DNA from: Nitrincola sp048264025
GTDB lineage: Bacteria > Pseudomonadota > Gammaproteobacteria > Pseudomonadales > Balneatricaceae
DNA length: 64,000 nt
Direction: 5' to 3'
NCBI RefSeq assembly: GCF_048264025.1
Contig: NZ_JBLXDN010000018.1
Location: 1 to 64,000, forward strand
Positions within the stretch are counted from its first letter, which is position 1. The number at the start of each line of letters is the position of its first letter. This document shows, piece after piece, positions 58,150 through 64,000 of this stretch. The notes beneath the pieces were generated by a model, which saw nothing but the letters and a program-made list of their open reading frames with translations, was not told where the DNA came from and did not search any database. A program made the translations under genes and the position numbers.

Positions 58150-58474
58150 ATTACACCTGAAATTTTGTATTTATTATAACTGTGTAGCTTAACCGAACTG
58201 GCTAATGAAAAAAGGGGTCAGTACCCTTTTATTCAGAAATAAAAGGGTACTGACCCCTTTTTGCTGAACCAAATTCAGCAACAGCCGTATGAAGAAGTAT
58301 CAATGAATGAGAAGGGGCTTATGTTGTTCAAAGTAGGCAGCGCCATAACGCCAGTAAGGCTTCTGATGCTGCTTATCTTATGCTTGTGCCTACCATGACT
58401 TAAACATACTATGTTATACAACCTGGATAGGTTATAACCTTCTCATAACTGAATGCTGAAAAGGGTGCTACTCG
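58150..58474. promoter_or_regulatory. 325-base divergent region between dmpR and the hydroxyacid dehydrogenase
   Basis: No gene is evident. It contains REP-like locus 9 and, near the right end, AGGTTATAACCT (58429-58440, a perfect 12-base palindrome) preceded by the related ATGTTATACAACCT (58410-58423). These could be operators for the GntR/FCD regulator at 62043-62804 or a -10/-35 region for the dehydrogenase. Confidence 0.4.
58210..58261. repeat. REP-like repeat, locus 9 (inverted pair)
   Basis: Facing units 58210-58230 and 58241-58261, 31 bases apart, just upstream of dmpR. It is the last copy in the window and the right-hand bracket of the phenol module. Confidence 0.9.
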
Positions 58475-59428
58475 ATGAATAAGATAGATGTGCTGGTTGT
58501 GTGGCCTAATCGTCCTGAGCAGATGAAGCAGTTGGATGAAACCTATCATCTGCATCGTTTGGATCAGGCTGCTGATCCGGATGCGTTGCTGGATGCCGTT
58601 GGATCGCGTATTCGTGCGGTGGTGACATCGCATGGCGGCGGTTTTAGCGCCGATCTGCTGGCTCGTCTGCCTAATCTTGAAATTGTTGCCTCCTCAGGTG
58701 TCGGCATAGATAGCCTTTGTGTCGAAGCCTGCCGGCAACGTGGCATTCCGGTGACCCATACGCCAGATGTACTCAATGCTGATGTAGCGGATATGGGGAT
58801 GCTGTTGCTGCTGGCTACACTGCGCAGGCTGTTGCCAGGCGAGCGCTGGATTCGCGAAGGCCATTGGCGAAACCAGGGAATGATGCCGCTGAATACGTCG
58901 GTGCAGGGTAAGCGTTTGGGTATAGTGGGTTTTGGACGAATTGGTAAAGCCGTGGCTGTTCGTGCCGAGGCGTTTGGTATGCAAATTTGTTATTACGGAC
59001 GTCATGCCCAGCCGCAGGTTGCCTACCCTTGGTACGCTGACCTGATTCAGCTGGCGCAAGACTGTGATGTTTTGCTGTTAACAGTACCGGCCAACAGTGA
59101 AACTCACCGGCTGATTAATGCGGAGGTGTTAACTGCTTTGGGCCCTCAGGGTTATCTGATCAACATTGCGCGTGGAGCGGTGGTGGATGAAAGCGCGCTT
59201 ATAGAAGCACTTCAGCAGGGCCGAATTGCAGGTGCCGGGTTAGATGTTTTCGTGGAGGAGCCTAATGTGCCGGATGCCTTATTGGCGTTGGATAATGTTG
59301 TGCTACAGCCACATTGTGCCAGCGGTACAGTCGAAACACGTGGCGCTATGGCACAGTTGGTAGTGGATAATCTGGCCGCGCATTTTTCTGGCAGAGCGCT
59401 GCTGACTCCGGTAAAGAAGCTGGACTGA
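58475..59428 (+). CDS. D-isomer specific 2-hydroxyacid dehydrogenase
   Basis: 317 residues. NAD(P)-binding GFGRIGKAVAVRAEAFG with the G-x-G-x2-G core (about 147-152). The catalytic Arg is in NIARGAVVDESALIEAL (about 230), Glu in VFVEEPNVP (about 259) and His in VLQPHCASGTVETR (about 280). It resembles glyoxylate/hydroxypyruvate reductases (GhrB/HprA). It may reduce hydroxypyruvate, glyoxylate or a 2-oxo sugar acid produced in the neighbouring aldarate pathway. It converges on the AEC transporter gene. Confidence 0.9.
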   Translation: MNKIDVLVVWPNRPEQMKQLDETYHLHRLDQAADPDALLDAVGSRIRAVVTSHGGGFSADLLARLPNLEIVASSGVGIDSLCVEACRQRGIPVTHTPDVLNADVADMGMLLLLATLRRLLPGERWIREGHWRNQGMMPLNTSVQGKRLGIVGFGRIGKAVAVRAEAFGMQICYYGRHAQPQVAYPWYADLIQLAQDCDVLLLTVPANSETHRLINAEVLTALGPQGYLINIARGAVVDESALIEALQQGRIAGAGLDVFVEEPNVPDALLALDNVVLQPHCASGTVETRGAMAQLVVDNLAAHFSGRALLTPVKKLD

Positions 59429-59449
59429 ATCCTCAATACCAGGCTCGGT

Positions 59450-60400
59450 TTACACCCAGCCCAGGTGCTCAAGGGTATACAGGCCCGCGGTCACGGTCAG
59501 AATGGATAACACGGTACTTAAGGCAATGATATTGGCGGCCAGGCGGGCATCGCCCCCGGCGGCTTTGGCCATCACATAGCTTATGGCGGCTGTTGGGCTG
59601 GCCAGAAACAAGAAGAGTATGCCCAGTTCTCGTCCGCTGAAGCCCAGCATCCAGCCAATCCCTGTAAACAGGAGAGGCAGCAGAATCAATTTAAGCAGAC
59701 TCGCACTCAAGGCGGTTTTTCCGGATTTGAGCAAGGACTCGATTGACAGGCTGCCACCGATACAGATCAACGCGATAGGCAAGGTCATTGAAGCAATATA
59801 TTCAGCTGATGTCATCATCCATTCAGGTATATAAAGCTGCACATAAGAGGCCAGCAAGGCCAGGAATACACTGATGATCAGTGGATTTCGCAGTATGCCC
59901 TTGGCAATGGATTTCACGCTCACGCTAATCAGAGGGCTATAAACTGAGAGTACGATGGTGGAGAGAATATTGAACAGGATGATGGCCAGCCCGGAAAGAA
60001 TACTGCCTATCGCCAGGCCATAATCACCATACTGATTGACCGCCAGTGCCAGACCGACGATACCGCAGTTACCGCGAAAAGCACCTTGTACATACACACC
60101 TCTATCCTGAAGGGGGATGCGTTTTAGTGCCCAGAGCCAGGCCAGTGCAAAGCTGGCCAGAGTCGCCACTGAAAAAAACACAATCAAATCCGGTTTCAGT
60201 GCTGTGTTCAGGTCGGTTTTAATAATACCGATAAACAGCAGGAGTGGCATGGTCAGGCGGAAAGTCAGATTAGATGCCGTGTTAATGAATGGCTCATCTA
60301 TGATATTCGTTCTTCTCAGCAGCAGGCCGACAATCACCATAATGAACACTGGACCCGTGACTGCCAGTATCTGCAACACCAGGTCCAGTTGGTTACTCAT
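59450..60400 (-). CDS. AEC family transporter
   Basis: 316 residues with about ten transmembrane segments in two inverted halves, each with a broken helix: the N-terminal FIMVIVGLLLRRTNIID, VYVQGAFRGNCGIVGLALAVNQYG (typical AEC crossover), and PIALICIGGSLSI with FLASPTAAISYVMAKAAGGD in the second half. Auxin efflux carrier-like proteins in bacteria move organic acids such as malate. It lies 10 bases after the semialdehyde dehydrogenase gene with AGGAG upstream of the ATG, so it probably transports the sugar acid or a product of this operon. Confidence 0.9.
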   Translation of the reverse strand: MSNQLDLVLQILAVTGPVFIMVIVGLLLRRTNIIDEPFINTASNLTFRLTMPLLLFIGIIKTDLNTALKPDLIVFFSVATLASFALAWLWALKRIPLQDRGVYVQGAFRGNCGIVGLALAVNQYGDYGLAIGSILSGLAIILFNILSTIVLSVYSPLISVSVKSIAKGILRNPLIISVFLALLASYVQLYIPEWMMTSAEYIASMTLPIALICIGGSLSIESLLKSGKTALSASLLKLILLPLLFTGIGWMLGFSGRELGILFLFLASPTAAISYVMAKAAGGDARLAANIIALSTVLSILTVTAGLYTLEHLGWV

Positions 60401-60409
60401 TTGCGGCTC

Positions 60410-61942
60410 CTAGTTGTTAGTCTGTAGTGCTTCAGGCAGAAGGGCATCAGGCATATCCTGATAGCATACTGGGCGCAGGAAGCGATAAATTGCGGCACTG
60501 CCGACCGAAGTGGTGCGACTGTCAGATGTAGCCGGGAAGGGGCCACCGTGAACCATGGCATGACAGACCTCTACACCCGTAGGGTAGCCATTGCATAAAA
60601 TGCGGCCGACCTTTCGTTCCAGTGCAGTCACCAAGGGTTTGGACAGTGCGATATCAGCCTGATCTAACTGCAGGGTTGCGGTCAATTGACCTTCCAGATG
60701 TTGGACTAGCTGCAGGTACTCATCCACCGACTGGCAACGAATAATCAGCGAGCAGGCACCAAAAATCTCTGTATTCAGGCTTTCATCATCCATGAAGGCG
60801 GCTGCACTGGTAGTATACAAATGGGCTTGGCACTGGTTTTCGCTCTGGGCGGCGGGGCCGGAGCAGAGATGACGAACCTGCGGATGCTTCTGCAACTGCT
60901 GCACACCCAGGCTGTAGGCCTGATGAATACCAGGCGTCAGCATGGTCTGAGCTGACGCGGTATCTATCACTTCCGTGGCGCGGGCAATAAAACGCCTCAG
61001 GCCATTACCTTCAACGGCGATTACCAGTCCTGGATTAGTACAGAACTGCCCTGCACCCATAATCAAGGAGGCGACAAAGCCTTCAGCCATCGACTCAGGC
61101 CGTTGTTCAAGGGCGGCTGGCATGAGGAAAACCGGATTGATACTGCTCATTTCGGCATAGACAGGAATCGGTTCGGGACGGTTGGCAGCCACTTGCATCA
61201 AAGCAATGCCACCTGTGCGTGAACCGGTAAACCCGATTGCTTTGATCAGGGGGTGCTGAACCAGGCTCACACCAATCGCATTGCCTTGACCATAGAGCAG
61301 TGAAAAAACGCCTTCTGGTAGTTTGGCCTTGGCAACTGCAGCCTGAATAGCGCGGCCTACCAGCTCCGATGTGCCTGGATGAGCCGGATGCGCTTTAACG
61401 ATTACAGGACAGCCCGCTGCAAGTGCGGATGCGGTATCACCACCAGCAACAGAGAAGGCCAGTGGGAAGTTACTGGCGCCGAACACAACAACCGGGCCGA
61501 GCGGGATCTGGCGCATTCTCAGGTCGGATCGTGGTGGTGTGCGTTCTGGCATGGCCGGGTCGATACGAACCCCTTGCCATTCGCCATCTCTTACCACTGA
61601 AGCAAACAGGCGTAGCTGATTTATGGTCCTGCCGCGTTCACCTTCAATTCTGGCGCGAGGCAGACCGGATTCGAGCATGGCACGTTCGACGAGTGGATCT
61701 CCGAGAGCCAATATCTCTTCAGCGATCAGTTCCAGAAAGTTTGCACGTACGTCGAGTGACGTCTCGCGAAAAGTATCAAACGCGTCCTGAGCCAATCCCG
61801 CCGCAAAATTGATCTCCTGCTCACCAGCACCAAAGTAAGCTGGTTCAATCTGTTCGTTGGTTGCCGGATTAATACCAAAAATTGATTCCTGCTCACCCTT
61901 GACCGATCGTGAACCTATCAGCATTTCGCCTTTAATGATCAT
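60410..61942 (-). CDS. 2,5-dioxopentanoate (alpha-ketoglutarate semialdehyde) dehydrogenase
   Basis: 510 residues from ATG 61942 (MIIKGEMLIGSRSV), with GGAG six bases upstream. The NADP-dependent aldehyde dehydrogenase subgroup (KGSADH) is recognisable from GEMLIGSR at the N-terminus. Other blocks are PLGPVVVFGASNFPLAFSVAGGDTASALAAGCPVIVKAHPAHPGTSE, YAEMSSINPVFLMP, and the catalytic Cys in MGAGQFCTNPGLV. The C-terminal VCHAMVHGGPFPATSDSRTTSVGSAAI block is also typical. It oxidises the semialdehyde formed by the KDG dehydratase encoded two genes upstream into 2-oxoglutarate. Confidence 0.93.
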   Translation of the reverse strand: MIIKGEMLIGSRSVKGEQESIFGINPATNEQIEPAYFGAGEQEINFAAGLAQDAFDTFRETSLDVRANFLELIAEEILALGDPLVERAMLESGLPRARIEGERGRTINQLRLFASVVRDGEWQGVRIDPAMPERTPPRSDLRMRQIPLGPVVVFGASNFPLAFSVAGGDTASALAAGCPVIVKAHPAHPGTSELVGRAIQAAVAKAKLPEGVFSLLYGQGNAIGVSLVQHPLIKAIGFTGSRTGGIALMQVAANRPEPIPVYAEMSSINPVFLMPAALEQRPESMAEGFVASLIMGAGQFCTNPGLVIAVEGNGLRRFIARATEVIDTASAQTMLTPGIHQAYSLGVQQLQKHPQVRHLCSGPAAQSENQCQAHLYTTSAAAFMDDESLNTEIFGACSLIIRCQSVDEYLQLVQHLEGQLTATLQLDQADIALSKPLVTALERKVGRILCNGYPTGVEVCHAMVHGGPFPATSDSRTTSVGSAAIYRFLRPVCYQDMPDALLPEALQTNN

Positions 61943-62042
61943 AACTATCTCCAATAACGAGGTGTGACTGCCGACCAGAAGGTCAGCAGGTCTATTGCAT
62001 TGCGACGCCGCTCTCGACTAGAGCGAGTCTCTGCTGGGAAGA

Positions 62043-62804
62043 TCAGTCATCAAATGCAGCCGTTGACCGATACTTCTCATACAGATGGTGCGCACGGTAA
62101 AGGTGCTTGTGCATCGCTTTGCGGGCGGCTTCTGGATCTTTGGCGCGTATTGCATCGAGTATTTCGTGATGCTCTTCACGGATACGTGCGAGATACACCT
62201 CGGTGGCGGCCTGATCCAGATTGGTGTTTACAATGTTCGCTCTGGGGATAATGCTTTTATTGAATTGCTCGTAGAACTGGCGGAAAAAAGGATTCTTCGT
62301 TGCTGTGGCGATGCCATAGTGAAACTGGTAATCCTCATTTCTGGCCAACTCACCTTTGACCAGTGCTTGGTCAAACGCGTGCAGACTCGCTTCGAGCAAT
62401 TCAATATCCTGATCATCGCGACGCAGTGCGGCAAGTTCTGCTGCACTGGTTTCGAAGGTTATTCTCAGTTCGAGAATATGCAGAATATCTTCAACGGCTG
62501 TCGGGTTGATAGTATAGGCATAGAGTGTCTCGGCTGGTTGATTACGAATCACTGTGGTGCCGACACCACGTCGCGTTTCCACCAGACCCAAAGACTTCAA
62601 TTGAGTAATCGCCTCACGAATGACTGTGCGGCTGACACCAAACATATCGCACAGCGCATTTTCTGTCGGTAGCTTTGCCCCTACAGCAATGTGATTCTGT
62701 GTGATCATAGCCTCCAGCCGAGAGGCAACAGTGATTGCCAGGCTTTCAGAGCGAGCAACGCGCTCAACCTGAAAAGGGGCTAGGGGTACGGTTTTATTAC
62801 TCAT
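62043..62804 (-). CDS. GntR family regulator, FadR/FCD subfamily
   Basis: 253 residues. N-terminal winged HTH (SLAITVASRLEAMITQNHIAVGAKLPTENALCDMFGVSRTVIREAITQLKSLGLVETRRGVGTTV, about 18-82). All-helical FCD ligand-binding domain (about 100-235) with metal-binding residues in LRITFETSAAELAA, the DxxxH-like NEDYQFHYGI and the EEHHEILDAI histidines. Relatives respond to sugar acids. It lies between the KDG dehydratase gene and the semialdehyde dehydrogenase gene and is probably their regulator. Confidence 0.93.
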   Translation of the reverse strand: MSNKTVPLAPFQVERVARSESLAITVASRLEAMITQNHIAVGAKLPTENALCDMFGVSRTVIREAITQLKSLGLVETRRGVGTTVIRNQPAETLYAYTINPTAVEDILHILELRITFETSAAELAALRRDDQDIELLEASLHAFDQALVKGELARNEDYQFHYGIATATKNPFFRQFYEQFNKSIIPRANIVNTNLDQAATEVYLARIREEHHEILDAIRAKDPEAARKAMHKHLYRAHHLYEKYRSTAAFDD

Positions 62805-62937
62805 TACGCTGATACTCTTCCGATAAACGTTTTGATTATAACATTATCCCAATTGTGGACTAACGAACAAGCGCTGGTTTAGTGACTGCTAAATTTAGAG
62901 GTCAGCTATGCCAGCGCTGATTCTTGTTAAGGTGTGC

Positions 62938-63849
62938 TCAGCTATTCGCATCGATAATGGCTTTGAGCTTATCGATCTCCTCTAACGTTGGCATGGTCAG
63001 TGGTGCTCTGACATCGCCTGCTGTGATTCCCTGCAACGTGGCACCGGCCTTGATCAGACTGACGCCATAACCGGCTTTGCGGTCACGCAATCGACAGAAG
63101 GGAATGAAAAAGGAACGGATGATGTCGGTGACAGTTTGCTGGTCGCCGCTTCTGAGTGCGGTATAGAAGCGGTTGGCCATTTCTGGCATGAAATTGAATA
63201 CAGCTGATGAATAGGTGTTCACTCCGATGGAGAGATAGGCCTCTGCAAAAATTTCGGCGGTTGGAACCCCACCGATATACACCAGGCGGTCGCCAACTGT
63301 CTTAATGGTGTCGTTGAGCGAGGCAATATTACCGACACCATCCTTCAACGCGATCAGGTTCGGGCAGTCTGCTGCCAGCTGTTTGACATCTTCAGCGAGC
63401 AATACGCCATTAGCACGGTTGTAATAGATCACCTGCAGTGGGGTACTGTTGATTACCTGACGCGCGTATTCGACAACACCTTCGCGGGGGCACTCGGTCA
63501 GGTAGGGCGGCATCAGCAAAATACCATCACAACCGGCTTGTTCGGCGACCTTGGCAAAGGCTATGGCATCAGGAATGCTGCGTCCGGCACTGGCAATAAC
63601 CGGCACTCTGCCACCGACGGTTTCAACCGCAATAGTGACAAGCTGCTGGTATTCATCGAGTGACAGCGAAAAGAACTCGCCTGTGCCACCGGCCACGAAT
63701 ACCGCCGATACCTTGTGTTCGATAAAGGCTTCGATGCGCTTGCGGAAGCTATCGGCATTGAAGTTGTTGTGTTGATCAAAATCAGTGACGGGAAAGGAGA
63801 GAAGTCCGTCGCTGAGTGAGCTTCTGATGTTTTCTACAGACAGTGTCAT
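62938..63849 (-). CDS. kdgD: 5-dehydro-4-deoxyglucarate dehydratase (KDG dehydratase)
   Basis: 303 residues, DapA-like TIM barrel. SFPVTDFDQHNNFNADSFRKRIEAFIEHKVSAVFVAGGTGEFFSLS is near-diagnostic for KdgD. The Schiff-base lysine lies in LIALKDGVGNI (about 184) and the catalytic Tyr in QVIYYNRANGVL (about 145). It converts 5-keto-4-deoxyglucarate to 2,5-dioxopentanoate with loss of water and CO2, the third step of glucarate/galactarate breakdown. The glucarate/galactarate dehydratase gene is not in the window and may lie beyond its right edge. Confidence 0.93.
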   Translation of the reverse strand: MTLSVENIRSSLSDGLLSFPVTDFDQHNNFNADSFRKRIEAFIEHKVSAVFVAGGTGEFFSLSLDEYQQLVTIAVETVGGRVPVIASAGRSIPDAIAFAKVAEQAGCDGILLMPPYLTECPREGVVEYARQVINSTPLQVIYYNRANGVLLAEDVKQLAADCPNLIALKDGVGNIASLNDTIKTVGDRLVYIGGVPTAEIFAEAYLSIGVNTYSSAVFNFMPEMANRFYTALRSGDQQTVTDIIRSFFIPFCRLRDRKAGYGVSLIKAGATLQGITAGDVRAPLTMPTLEEIDKLKAIIDANS

Positions 63850-63907
63850 TTTTATTCCTCTATAGTGTCAGACGGTATTCAGGATGCTATAACGAATTGC
63901 TTTGTTC

Positions 63908-63933
63908 ATGTAATACATCATACAACATACAAT
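63908..63933. promoter_or_regulatory. candidate regulatory element upstream of kdgD
   Basis: On the minus strand TTGTATG TTGTATG ATG reads as two tandem near-identical half sites, resembling the TTGTATAC-like half sites of FCD-type GntR regulators. It lies about 60-85 bases upstream of the kdgD ATG. Confidence 0.3.
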
Positions 63934-64000
63934 AAAGTTGGCAATCAGTATTTCCGTAAAATATGGAAAATTGGGTTTTTAGTAGGTTGTAGATAATAAT

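Noticed and set aside
1..64000. tRNA, rRNA or riboswitch genes
   Set aside because: No cloverleaf with a terminal CCA context, no rRNA-like conserved blocks and no known aptamer core were noticed by eye; small RNAs cannot be excluded without a covariance search.

Overview
The window looks like a 64 kb chromosomal stretch of a marine-type, aerobic, metabolically versatile Gammaproteobacterium. An Oceanospirillales-like host (Marinobacterium/Neptunomonas/Amphritea type) is my guess from gene content: TctABC and several ABC uptake systems, HrpB, an OsmC/YcaO fusion, a DmpR/sigma-54 phenol pathway and aldarate catabolism. No rRNA or tRNA gene was seen, so the taxonomy is inference.

Layout. (1) 1-2.6 kb: a 5'-truncated membrane glucose dehydrogenase fragment, an Lrp/AsnC regulator and a divergent nucleoside-recognition (Gate) membrane protein. 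(2) 2.7-12.1 kb: an accessory island with every gene on the minus strand. Four complete attC-like sites (5555-5642, 6445-6510, 8353-8452, 11147-11224) and two half sites (about 4554 and 7295) separate the genes, and several stop codons lie inside the attC R' box. No integron integrase is present, so this is a CALIN (cluster of attC sites lacking an integrase). Cassettes encode a 5'-nucleotidase-family HAD protein, two unknown proteins (one HNH-like), a very large PHP-SMC (TrlF-like) ATPase and a membrane protein. A NERD and a NYN/LabA protein sit at the left edge. Two decayed IS1182-type transposase copies are embedded. (3) 12.3-23.5 kb: hrpB, the OsmC-YcaO fusion, a DUF418 membrane protein divergent from a NarL-type two-component pair, a PAS/GAF/GGDEF/EAL protein and a methyltransferase. 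(4) 23.5-28.3 kb: TctCBA transporter, a UTRA-type GntR regulator and a divergent amidohydrolase. (5) 28.3-35.0 kb: an AfuA/PhnS-type ABC importer divergent from a metallo-hydrolase, LacI-type regulator and inositol-monophosphatase-family enzyme. (6) 35.1-41.6 kb: a DeoR-controlled Ugp/Mal-type ABC importer with two phosphatase-like enzymes. (7) 41.8-42.9 kb: a PA0069-type radical SAM protein. (8) 43.2-58.15 kb: a complete phenol hydroxylase and catechol meta-cleavage operon (dmpKLMNOPQBCDEFGH, an outer-membrane MetA-type protein, dmpI) behind a near-perfect sigma-54 promoter, with a convergent dmpR-type activator. (9) 58.5-63.85 kb: a hydroxyacid dehydrogenase plus a GntR-regulated aldarate module (KDG dehydratase, 2-oxoglutarate semialdehyde dehydrogenase, AEC transporter).

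Two patterns cut across these regions. First, a REP-like palindromic unit (core AAAGGGGTCAGTACCC between A and T runs) occurs 15 times at nine loci between 17.1 and 58.3 kb, and at no other place I could see. Consecutive loci delimit whole functional modules, including the phenol cluster. Second, in all three solute-binding-protein-dependent transport operons the binding-protein gene is followed directly by a strong hairpin before the membrane genes, suggesting differential expression by attenuation or mRNA protection.

Metabolically, phenol is hydroxylated to catechol (DmpKLMNOP), cleaved by DmpB (kept active by DmpQ) and converted through DmpC/I/H or DmpD to 2-oxopentenoate. DmpE, DmpG and DmpF then give pyruvate and acetyl-CoA.
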